Below are positions 36,697 through 45,220 of a DNA stretch of 64,000 bases, one piece after another. Under the pieces are notes generated by a model. That model had not been told where the DNA came from, did not search any database, and saw only the letters and a list, made by a program, of their open reading frames with translations. The stretch is from Tetmemena sp. SeJ-2015 (taxonomy: Eukaryota; Ciliophora; Spirotrichea; Sporadotrichida; Oxytrichidae): contig JAJKFJ010020941.1 of the NCBI GenBank assembly GCA_027382625.1, positions 1-64,000 on the forward strand. The letters are read 5' to 3'. Both the position numbers and the translations under genes were made by a program. Within the stretch, counting starts at the first letter, position 1. Each line of letters begins with the position of its first letter.

Positions 36697-37390
36697 TCAC
36701 ATGTAGATGGCTGAATCGGCAAGATACTGGCAGGTGGAGTCTTGCTTTGTGTATCTGAAGTTTTCGAGAGCGTACTGAGGGACCTTGGATTTAACAATGT
36801 CGAGGTATTTGTTCTTTTGCTCTTGGGTGATAGTCTGGGCTCTGGTCAGGATCCAGGTGTAGTGGAACATACCGAATCCGAGGACGTTAGTGCAGGAGTA
36901 CACAATAGTGTAGTTGTCGTAGTCAGTCTCCACAACTCTGTAATCTCCCTTAGGAGTCCATGAGGGCTGTTGGTCAAACTTAATCTCGCACTTGGCGCCA
37001 TCCAATAAAACGAGTGTAGCGAGATAGATGATAAATTAGTTGACTGATTGCAGGTGCCGTTGGCGAAAGCCTCATCGATGAGACCGGTTGAGGGGTTGAA
37101 CTGAGTGTTGTGGACTCTGAGGACGCTGTCACTGTAGATGTGATATCTAGCTTGCTGACAGTCGTTGGCCTCTTGCAAGAAGTTCTTGTCTCTAGCCTGC
37201 TCATACCAGGTTCCTTGGTATTTAAGAGCATCGAAGTTTGGTTGGAGCTAGATGTCTTGGCAGCTGTTGAGCTCTCCGCCGGCCTGGACGGTTCCCAACA
37301 TGGCAAGGGTAGCTGATACAACGAGAATTAAAATTTATTGACTATCTATGCATTTATGCATGGTATTTGAATAAGAATGTTCTTGAGCAT
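36697..37390 (-). CDS. Lipocalin 3 (apolipoprotein D/Blc-like), secreted
   Basis: ATG at 37,390; TGA at 36,697. With two IESs removed: a signal peptide (MLKNILVVSATLAMLGTVQA), CQDIQLQPNFDALKYQGTWY (GxW), DCQQARYHIYSDSVLRVHN, NGTCNGAKCEIKFDQQP, YRVVETDYDNYTIVYSC (TDY), FHYTWILTRAQTITQ (Arg of region 3) and the C-terminus DSTCQYLADSAIYM. About 215 residues, close to typical lipocalin size. It faces the divergently transcribed thioesterase gene across about 345 bp. Confidence 0.9.
37000..37046 (-). other. IES, 47 nt, pointer AT (lipocalin 3)
   Basis: AT at 37,000-37,001 and 37,047-37,048. Excision gives NGTCNGAKCEIK. Third copy of the position shared with lipocalins 1 and 2. Confidence 0.8.
37324..37373 (-). 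other. IES, 50 nt, pointer AGAAT (lipocalin 3)
   Basis: AGAAT at 37,324-37,328 and 37,374-37,378. Excision restores MLKNILVVSATLAML. Same signal-peptide position as in lipocalins 1 and 2. Confidence 0.85.
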
Positions 37391-37736
37391 GGTGATAAAA
37401 TGAAGATGAATATTTCTTATATGTGTGAGAGTGATTAGTTTAAGTGAGTATTGATTAAATTATTATTAAGTTAAATGTCAACTATCTAATTATAGCTAAT
37501 GTCTTTTTGCGTATCCAATCAAATTCATTATATCTCCACTCTTTACGCAATACACATTTTCCCTTTAATTATATAATGCCTTGCTTATTCACCTTCCTAC
37601 TTATGATGTCATCATCCAAATTCTCACTTATCTCACACTATAAGAAGTACTCATATTAAGATTTGAGTCTCATAATCAGCTTCATTAAGATGGAAACTTA
37701 AATAATTCATTATAACCAAGCAAATTGTTGAAATAC
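37391..37736. promoter_or_regulatory. Divergent promoter region, lipocalin 3 / thioesterase
   Basis: About 345 bp of AT-rich DNA between the ATG of lipocalin 3 (minus) and that of the thioesterase (plus). It must contain both upstream regions. No specific motif could be assigned. Confidence 0.4.
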
Positions 37737-38388
37737 ATGGAGACTAACTAACCTTAAAAGAAGCCACTTCAAGTTAGAACTTTATTCATTAATTCCCATT
37801 TTTGAACTTATGAAAAGGAGAAAGTTCTGAACACCATAAATAAGCACATAGGAGAGGCTGTTGCAGATGAGTCAGACTTTTTCAAAAGCAAATACTACAA
37901 GAACTTCACAGCAGTCGATTTTCAATAATCCAAGGATGGTCTTTCAGTAGCATAAATATGCACTTTAAAAGATAATTTATTCAAATAGCAACAGTGGAGT
38001 TCAAACTGAACGTGCCTACTTACTTCAGGAATGGACTTTTCACAGTTCACGGCGGCACCCTTACTACTACTCTTGACTACATAACCACAGAGGCCTTGTT
38101 TGGATTAGATCAGAGGGCCAACAATTAACTGAAGCTTGATATTGAATTTCTGACAGCAGTGCCCCTCGAGAAGGATCTGAAAGTTATTGCAGTAATCAGG
38201 AAACTCACTAAGAACATGGCTTTCCTAGAAGCAAGTATCATAGATAATAGAGCTGGCTAAGATATCAAATCATTTCAAAAAAATTATCAATTCTTATAAT
38301 CTGCTATCAAGATATGATATTGATAAAAGCATCCAATATAGTGGAATTCACTCACGAAGAAAAAAATGCAGAGAGACCAAGACTCTGA
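37737..38388 (+). CDS. Hotdog-fold acyl-CoA thioesterase (ACOT13/PaaI-like)
   Basis: ATG at 37,737; TGA at 38,386-38,388. Removing three IESs gives METNQPQKEKVLNTI.., then ATVEFKLNVPTYFRNGLF, the hotdog catalytic-helix signature TVHGGTLTTTLDYITTEAL, KLDIEFLTAVPLEKDLKVI and MAFLEASIIDNRAGQDM. The HGG followed by a long helix, then two beta strands and a further strand, fits the ACOT13/PaaI subgroup that hydrolyses acyl-CoA thioesters. Length is about 168 residues, as expected. A partial paralogue follows directly downstream. Confidence 0.85.
37756..37812 (+). other. IES, 57 nt, pointer AAAAG (thioesterase)
   Basis: AAAAG at 37,756-37,760 and 37,813-37,817. Excision joins METNQPQ to KEKVLNTINKH. 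The segment contains an in-frame TGA. Confidence 0.8.
37948..37985 (+). other. IES, 38 nt, pointer TAGCA (thioesterase)
   Basis: TAGCA at 37,948-37,952 and 37,986-37,990. Excision joins KDGLSVA to TVEFKLNV. Confidence 0.85.
38259..38308 (+). other. IES, 50 nt, pointer AAGATAT (thioesterase)
   Basis: AAGATAT at 38,259-38,265 and 38,309-38,315. Excision gives DNRAGQDMILIKASN and a TGA at 38,386. Confidence 0.8.
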
Positions 38389-38517
38389 AAACGCAAACTA
38401 CTAATCACTTTCAAAGAACTTTACTCCTACACAGGGGAATAGAGAGAGTGACGTAAAGGATAAGAGATTACGTAGCTTTTGAATTTTTAATTTAATCATA
38501 CCTATTCTTAGAGTTTA

Positions 38518-38970
38518 GTAGATGTAGAAGCATATTTGTCAGTTTAAAAAGGAAAGACTTTATTAATAGAAACATACTTTGGAAAAGCTACCAAAAAACT
38601 AGGTGCCCAAAAGAATGGAACATTCCTAGCTAAATCGGGCTGGTATCAAGCAGAAAAGTTAAAATTTAGATAAATGAGTAAATTAGTACGAGAGATTTCT
38701 GCTTAAATTTTAAGTTCTTCAGAATCAGAAATCATTAGAAGCTAAATATAATGCAGATCCACTTTATAATCTATCCTTTAAGTCTCAAAGTTATTCTAAT
38801 TACAATTGGAAAGTTCTCAGTATCGTGCTTTGATCTAGTCTAGAGAATTTCAGCGCTTTTTTATTTTTAAGGGCTCCACTCAATATGACTTGCTGGTTTC
38901 GGAGATCTAACTTAGTATGAGGCATAATATTTGCTTTCTTTGTTTTTGGGCTTCCAAGCCTGTAGTTTGA
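38518..38970 (+). pseudogene. Partial second thioesterase-like frame, N-terminal half missing
   Basis: A UAR=Gln frame starts VDVEAYLSVQKGKTLLIETY and continues GTFLAKSGWYQAEKLKF, which matches the C-terminal strands of hotdog thioesterases. The frame stays open to TGA at 38,968-38,970 with a low-similarity tail. No HGG-containing half was found between 38,388 and 38,518. It could be a degenerate duplicate, or a gene whose 5' part is elsewhere in the germline, as scrambled genes in hypotrichs can be. Confidence 0.4.
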
Positions 38971-39497
38971 CTTTGGTTGACTGTTGATTTATTTTGTGTT
39001 TGTCTGTTTAATTGGGATAAGAAGGAGATAAGAGTAGTGGAGTTGATACTTTTATCTTGTTTGATAAATGCTTAGTGAATAGTAGTGGAATTAAATTAGA
39101 TTCGTATCCTTTTCACAAATTCAAAATTAATCGATTCAATAATTTTAAGCTGGGTGCCTCCTAATCACAACCCACTATTTATTATACCAATAATCAATTT
39201 ACAATATCAGAACTGGATAATTTATTCAGTATCAATGATTATAATCTTTAAAAATCATAAGCTAATTATAGTATCCTTTTTGACAACTTTGTAAAGAATT
39301 TGCCAGCGTATTTTTGAATTTTTCTAAAATATATTTTCCAAATCTTGATTCATGATTTCTCATTTAATTTGCATTATAATAGGAGTTGGTTGGATGGATT
39401 TTAAATAGGGAGAGTATTTAATTTATATAATCTTTATTCCTCTAGTTTCCAGACTCCTCTCCAGCGTCACTCCACCTCAATAAATCTATTAAGATAA
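38971..39497. other. Intergenic, no gene seen
   Basis: AT-rich sequence without a convincing frame. It contains the upstream region of the Cys/His protein gene. Confidence 0.4.
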
Positions 39498-41676
39498 ATG
39501 GACTCTTACCTCAAAACCGACATCTACGCCAACTACAGTCCCTACAATCAATCCGAGGCCTACGACTCTGACTCAGACCACCTCTCTCTTCACATAATCA
39601 CCAATATTACATTTAAAGCATTTTTGAGCACAGACACGAGTCAGATTTTATGAGTTGCGAGGAGAGACAAGTTGATGAGATCTTCTCATCAGAAGTCTCT
39701 CACTCAAGCAGCTAACACCACTCTAGTCACTCTGCCGCCTAACAGTCAAACGAACATAAATAATTTACATTCTGCAGAGTGCGCAGTCTTTGATCAGGAG
39801 TTCTGCAATTTAGTTGCTCTCCACGTCTCAGGCTGCCATGGTAACTATGGCCTCGAGGAGTCACTGAGCCCCGAGCTTGTCCTAATGTCGAACCCTCCCG
39901 CAATCGAACCCCTCATTCTATGTTCAAAAACTTGCTCGTTCTTTGAAAGCCAACACCCATAACTTCAAGACCCTTACTTCCTTGGAAACCACATTGACCA
40001 TCTAATGGCAGTAAAGGAGGAGAAGCAATTTTCAAATTACGATGACAAGGGTCATTCAATTATACTCATTCATTTAATTAAAATCTATATAAAAATAAGA
40101 GAGTTGAAAATAAAGGGATTTCAATTTTAAACATTTTTTCATAATCTTTTTTTAAAATCTGTCATAAATTAATTATAACTCATAATTACATCTCTATCTC
40201 TTATTAAATTTAAGCTATGGAGTTTGTTACTCTGAGACTAGTGTCATGATCAAAGTTGAAAGGATTTTAATTTTATAAATGTATTCCCATTTAATTATTG
40301 GAATATGAGATAGTTACTGCCCTAATTATTTCAATTTACATATATTTATATGTTAACTCTATTATTGAATAGTCTCTAATAAAACTTTTCAAACTTATTT
40401 TAACTTAAGGATAGGATTATTCGACGAAGGACCACTCTTTCCATTTGGAGAGAGAAGAGCTCTCGCTCTTAATGGAGTAGGAAAGGAGCCATGATTACAA
40501 TCTTGGCATGCCCCTTATTAACTAGAAGGACCATTTCATGCTTGAAAGCTAACTTTAAAAGCTTCATCCCATTATCATTATAAAATGTGTGTGTTGCTTC
40601 CAAGTCTTCATGAAAACTTTAGAAGAAGTGCATCTGAGATGAGCAGCCACTGTGATGACAGTCATCACTCTCACGCTGAGGAGACCTCCTCTGAGCCTAA
40701 GAAGCAAGGAAAAGTGCAAGCTAAGAGTAAGGACATTAAGAAGCAAAAGCACAGACACCAGATCTCCAAGTGCGGTCACGATGACCAACCTTACTACGCT
40801 AATGGAATGTGCCAAAATTGCTATCACGCAAAGGGCAGGACAAAGAAAGCCACTAAGTGCGAACACACTGATAGAGCCCTCTATGCTAAAGGCATCTGCA
40901 AGAACTGCTATCTCAGTATCTACCACAAAAAGAAGAGTCAAATAAGATTTAATGGCTATTAATTGATGCAAGAAGAGATCTGAACTAAAGAGCACAGTCT
41001 CAGACGTTTCAACCGTCTCTACTATTTAAAACTAAGAGGAATAATAAATAGCCCAAATTTCTCAGCAAAATCACTCTAGCTAATTAATTATTAAAACTTT
41101 AAATTATAAGCTAATACCGCTAAGGAGTGGAATAAGGTGAGTCAATTTCTGTAAGGACCCACATAGTCCCTCAAGAAGCTCTATGAGCGCTCTCTGTCCA
41201 CTACTAGCAAGCTAAAGTGCGAGCCCACTAGTGATCTAAATAGTAACACCTATACCACCATTTAATAACTAATATTGCCAGACCCAAATTATTCTATGTC
41301 ATTTTTAAAATACTTCTTTAAGCAATAGCAATTTTTGAAGAAGGTGACCCTAAATAAAATACCTTCAAACCAAATATAAATACCAAGCCGCCTTTATAAA
41401 TAAGCTTCTAGGATCTTTGAGACTAGACTCATTGCAACCTAGTCAAACTTTTAATTGTCGTGTTTATTATTTTCTAGTGTAAATAAATCTTGTAAATTTA
41501 ACCCCAAAAGTTCTAGCCTTACTGAAAAGCTAGGCTAGTCTTCGAAACTCAAAAACCTTATCTTTGAACTTTAAGAGAGAGCAGTAATTTAGAAGACCAC
41601 AATGAAATAGTTAACTATTTTCCGGATATCTCTAGTTCAAAATTAAACTTTATAATTTTACAAAGGAAATTTTTGA
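39498..41676 (+). CDS. Cys/His-motif (putative zinc-binding) protein
   Basis: ATG at 39,498 begins MDSYLKTDIYANYSPYNQSE and TGA is at 41,674-41,676. Blocks: HESDFMSCEERQVDEIFSSE (about 39.65 kb); a block around DQEFCNLVALHVSGCHGNY (39.8-40.05 kb); HLEREELSLLMEQERS and LGMPLINQKDHFMLES (40.4-40.55 kb); then a basic stretch with two related motifs, KCGHDDQPYYANGMCQNCY and KCEHTDRALYAKGICKNCY (40.77-40.91 kb). Each motif has the spacing C.H..x..YA.G.C.NCY and probably binds a metal ion. A 185-residue polar C-terminus starts NTAKEWNKVSQFLQG (about 41.12 kb). A nuclear or nucleic-acid-binding role is a guess. The 40.05-40.4 kb interruption is unusually long. It may be more than one gene. Confidence 0.5.
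40050..40405 (+). other. Probable long IES or intergenic gap in Cys/His gene
   Basis: About 355 nt of very AT-rich DNA without protein-like frames, between the block ending KQFSNYDDK and the block DYSTKDHSFHLEREE. I could not fix a pointer that restores frame, so it could instead separate two genes. Confidence 0.35.
40930..40969 (+). other. IES, 40 nt, pointer AAGAAGAG
   Basis: The 8 bp repeat AAGAAGAG at 40,930-40,937 and 40,970-40,977. Excision joins SIYHKKK to RSELKSTVSDVSTVS in frame and removes an early TGA. Confidence 0.8.
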
Positions 41677-42719
41677 ATGATTGCTATTATAAGATATGTT
41701 AATTTAAAACTTATGAAAGTCACGTAGATCTGCAGCTTAAGCTCTTTAAATCTTCTCTGAGAGGTTTACCTCTCTTGGATATTTATTTTTGATACGGAGG
41801 AGAGAAGGAGCTTAGTTAGAAGCTAAAGATTAGCTAGACTTAAACACATACCGTGCATAAGTTTCTCACCATAATAGATTAAGAATTAGAACCATTTCAT
41901 TTTGATAAATTAGTATATTAACGGGTGAAATATTATTTCATAGTAAGCAATATCTAGAAGGGAAGCTTTTAAATTTGAAGTTTCCTAATAGACTGCTTAC
42001 TTCACTACCACAGAGTGGTGAAAACTATAAATTTAGCTTGTAAATGCAACAACTGCCTATTTTAATTTTTCATGGTTCGAGTAGGCAGCTGTCTTAATGT
42101 GTTCTTTTTACTTAATCTTTATCCCCCATACTCATTCTCACATTCCACTATTAAAGTTGCTTTTCAATCCCATTTTCTTTCAAAGTCTAATTAATCTTTC
42201 CTACTTTTCATTACTTTTTTAGATAGTCAAACTTTTTTCAAACTGTCATATTTAGCATTAAAATTCGAGTGACTCCTTTAACATAGATTTTAAATTAGTT
42301 TCTCCTATACAGCTCTACTCTATCCAAGTGAAGAGAGATCTTGAGGGCGATAATGGGTGTGAGAGCTTTGCTTAATTAGATAAGAGAGGTACAAAAATAT
42401 TATTATTGTTGTGAGGGAGGAGGGACCCTCCCGAGACTAGGTAATAAGGAGCAGGGAGTAAAGTTATTTTTAGAACAATTAAGGCTATCAATTATAAAGC
42501 TCTCTATTTGATTATTAAGTAGTCCTCTCCTCCACTCAAATATCTATTCTGGGAAGGAATTTCCAAGCTTCTGATTATCTTTAATATAAAAACTGCTGAT
42601 TATTGAGCGGAGAGGGATCAAAGGAAGGAGCCACTTATTTTGATTGATGAGAAATAGACCCTTCTCAGGTTGGCACGGAGCTACCTAAGAAAGGAAATTT
42701 ATTTCCTAAGCTTTGACGC
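41677..42719. other. Intergenic, no gene seen
   Basis: About 1 kb AT-rich region between the Cys/His gene and lipocalin 4, whose 3' ends converge here. No frame with protein-like composition on either strand. Confidence 0.4.
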
Positions 42720-43416
42720 TCAGAAGTAGGTGCAGGAGCCTCCTTGAGTCTAAGTAAGTAGGTTTGATAGTGAGTAACTGGGCACCTTAGCTTGGATGAT
42801 GGCCTCAGCGGCAGTAGGGTCCTCAGTAGCGCTTCTTCCGAGAATCCACATGTACTCGATCTTGGCGATTCCAAAAAGCAGGTTGGAGCAGGAGTAAACA
42901 ACAGCGTACACAAAAATATTTACGAAATATCTGATAATACTGATTTAAATTAGGATTGATAGCTGGAGTAGTCAACTCCCATGACCCAGTAGCCACCGGC
43001 GGGACCGAAGGGACTGAATCTGACCTGACATTTAGAGCCCTTGCATTGAGCTCTACCGGTTATAGAGTCCTTCTTTCCGTCTTTTGTTTGCTTGTTCAGG
43101 AATTTAAAATTACTCATCATCATAATGGCATTAAATCAAAATAGGACCTTGACGCTACCATCATCGTTGACGGAATATTTTGTAAACTTATAGTGATTTA
43201 TTTTGATAAATAAGTAGCGGTAGTGCAAATGCCACCCTCTTCAAATTCGGTGATCTTGTCTCTTCTAATCTCATACCACACGCCTATGTACTGGCTGAGG
43301 TCGAAGTTCTCCACAGTGGTGACCTGAGGGCAGGCACCCCATGAGAGTCTAGCGAGAGTTTAAGGAATTGAAGTGACGGCGAGAACGGTTAATAAAGCGA
43401 GTGATTTAAGGAGCAT
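42720..43416 (-). CDS. Lipocalin 4 (apolipoprotein D/Blc-like), secreted
   Basis: ATG at 43,416; TGA at 42,720. Three IESs removed. Signal peptide MLLKSLALLTVLAVTS, then GACPQVTTVENFDLSQYIGV with WYEIRRDK (GxW), EEGGICTTATYKFTKYSVN, KQTKDGKKDSITGRAQCKG, GYWVMGVDYSSYAVVYSC (DY motif), KIEYMWILGRSATED (Arg of region 3) and a C-terminal GGSCTYF. It is closer to bacterial Blc/ApoD in the order of strands than lipocalins 1-3. It forms a head-to-tail pair with lipocalin 5. Confidence 0.9.
42907..42959 (-). other. IES, 53 nt, pointer TA (lipocalin 4)
   Basis: TA at 42,907-42,908 and 42,960-42,961. Excision restores GVDYSSYAVVYSCSN. Confidence 0.85.
43098..43142 (-). other. IES, 45 nt, pointer AGGA (lipocalin 4)
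   Basis: AGGA at 43,098-43,101 and 43,143-43,146. Excision joins DDGSVKV to LNKQTKDGKK. Confidence 0.85.
43190..43209 (-). other. IES, 20 nt, pointer ATA (lipocalin 4)
   Basis: ATA at 43,190-43,192 and 43,210-43,212. Excision gives CTTATYKFTKYS. Same protein position and same pointer as the IES at 44,104 in lipocalin 5. Confidence 0.8.
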
Positions 43417-43659
43417 CTTAATAAACTATTTAAATTCTCACAGACTAAATTAGATTAATAGGGGAGATAACCATTCACATGCAATTGCAAAAGTGACTCA
43501 TTTTAATTTAACTCTTATCTCTTATATCACCATACTATATTTAGCTCTGGGGAATAATCATGAAGCACAAATAAGGAAGACACAAATTTATGCACTTCCA
43601 TTTAGACATTGAAAAGGAGCAAGATAATGATGTCAATATTTATTCAGGATAAAACTTTT

Positions 43660-44379
43660 TCACAGCTCTGCGGAAGTTCTTTGATCGCCGGGATCAGGTA
43701 GATACACACAGCTTTCATCTTGGAGTCCTCTCACTAATCTAGATACATCATAGCCTTAGATCTCTCTTCTTACTGTCTCAAGTTCTTTGGAAGGATCATA
43801 ATTCTTTGCTCTGGCTAAAATCCACAAGAATTCAAACTTCACTGTTTAATCATAATAATGGAATAGATGATATTTCATCTTTTATTGTGTTGAGAAGAGG
43901 TAATCACTGCAAGAGTAAACAATAGAGTAGTTATCATAGTCAGTGTCTACCACCCAGTAGTTTGCTTCGGGGGTGTACCAGAAGAATTTAACAAGGCACT
44001 TGGAACTATCGCATCTGGCATTTCCAGCAGTAGATTTCTACTGTCCATACTAAGTCATTTGATTGAACACTCGAATGGTTGAATCGTTCCTGAGAGTTTT
44101 TGAATAGTTTAATTATAATAAAAGAGTATAAGTGGCAGTAACACAAGTCCCATCCTTTTCAAAACTAGTGTCCTAGTCTCTCCAAAATACATACAAATAA
44201 ATGAAGTAATGAATTTAACTGTCTCTTTGAATCTCATACCACAAGCCCATGTACCTCTAGGCGTCAAAGTTTTCTTTAGTGGAGGGGTTTGAGCAGGCAC
44301 CCCAACCTAGGCCTCCCTTCACATTCTGTATGAGACCCAGAAATGTTAATGTGGCTACAATTACTAATTTAGTCAGCAT
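43660..44379 (-). CDS. Lipocalin 5 (apolipoprotein D/Blc-like), secreted
   Basis: ATG at 44,379; TGA at 43,660. Signal peptide MLTKLVIVATLTFLGLIQ, then GWGACSNPSTKENFDAQRY with MGLWYEIQRDQ (GxW), KDGTCVTATYSKTLRNDST, NARCDSSKCLVKFFWYTPE, YWVVDTDYDNYSIVYSC (TDY), VKFEFLWILARAKNYDP (Arg of region 3) and a C-terminus with DESCVYLPDPGD. Three IESs removed. About 200 residues. Tandem neighbour and closest relative of lipocalin 4. Confidence 0.9.
43843..43887 (-). other. IES, 45 nt, pointer TGT (lipocalin 5)
   Basis: TGT at 43,843-43,845 and 43,888-43,890. Excision gives SDYLFSTVKFEFLW, matching paralogue spacing. The insert is in frame without TGA, so the call rests on the alignment. Confidence 0.7.
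44104..44127 (-). other. IES, 24 nt, pointer ATA (lipocalin 5)
   Basis: ATA at 44,104-44,106 and 44,128-44,130. Excision gives CVTATYSKTLRN, at the position of the 20 nt IES of lipocalin 4. Confidence 0.75.
44176..44220 (-). other. IES, 45 nt, pointer GTCTCT (lipocalin 5)
   Basis: GTCTCT at 44,176-44,181 and 44,221-44,226. Excision joins YEIQRD to QDTSFEKDGTC. Confidence 0.85.
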
Positions 44380-44443
44380 TCTATCAAATTATACCCTTCA
44401 ATTATTTTTTACTTAAATCTTTTTAATAATTTGAGACAATAAA

Positions 44444-45157
44444 ATGTCTGAATATTAGTTGAATATGATTTATGGGGTGCTTTTTTATTTGAGTTAGTAT
44501 GACCTGCAAATGATGGTGAAGGCTCTAGTGAGTGAATTGAATGAGGTGGATGAGTTTGAGTATTTCAATGATAACTTCAAAATAGCTAACTAGTCAAATG
44601 GCTAATAGCTTCAAGTACTCGTCCAAACTCAACTATCCTATAAACATCAATATAGCAAAAAAATAAATGAACTTAAAAATGGCACAAAGCTTCAATTGAT
44701 TTGCCCTTTAAGTTACCTCTTCTATTAGAATTTTTCTTTTTTGGAACTCTTGATATTCACTTAAGTTTTAAATTTACAAACTCAATTCAATATTTTTCTG
44801 ATTAAAGCATTTATAGTTTATTGTTTTTTTTAATTAATAGGTGCTGAGCAATCTACTAAAAACTAAAAGAGTAAAGCTGAGTGGAGCAGCTTCAAATTCT
44901 CTATATGCAGCAGGAGAGGACGATGAAAATCAAATGAGTGATGATTTTCCAAAAAGAAAGACAGCAATTTATACTCAAATATCCTTGATATTTTTGTAAT
45001 TGAAGGAATAGAATCTAAATAAGCCAACTCAGATATGGTTCCCAGGAAGATCATAAAGGTCAAAAAGAGGAACATACAGTCCCTCGGTTATCAGAATGCA
45101 GAACCTAATTCAATGGGAGGGCTGAATTTAAATTTTCATAAACTTAAAATATTATGA
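44444..45157 (+). CDS. Unknown small protein
   Basis: ATG at 44,444 begins MSEYQLNMIYG; the best block is MVKALVSELNEVDEFEYF. After an IES-like gap the frame continues LSNLLKTKRVKLSGAASNS and YAAGEDDENQMSDDFPKRK, then ends in a basic block DMVPRKIIKVKKRNIQSLG before TGA at 45,155-45,157. Acidic then basic segments suggest a nuclear protein, but no family is recognised. Exact joins are unresolved. Confidence 0.45.
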
Positions 45158-45220
45158 ATGGTAATGAAGACTAGATGAGTTGATGGGTTTAGTATTTGGA
45201 ATTAATTCAAGAAAAATCTT

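Noticed and set aside
41502..41509. CCCCAAAA, one hypotrich telomere repeat unit
   Set aside because: Single copy inside a coding block; no tandem repeat, so not a telomere.
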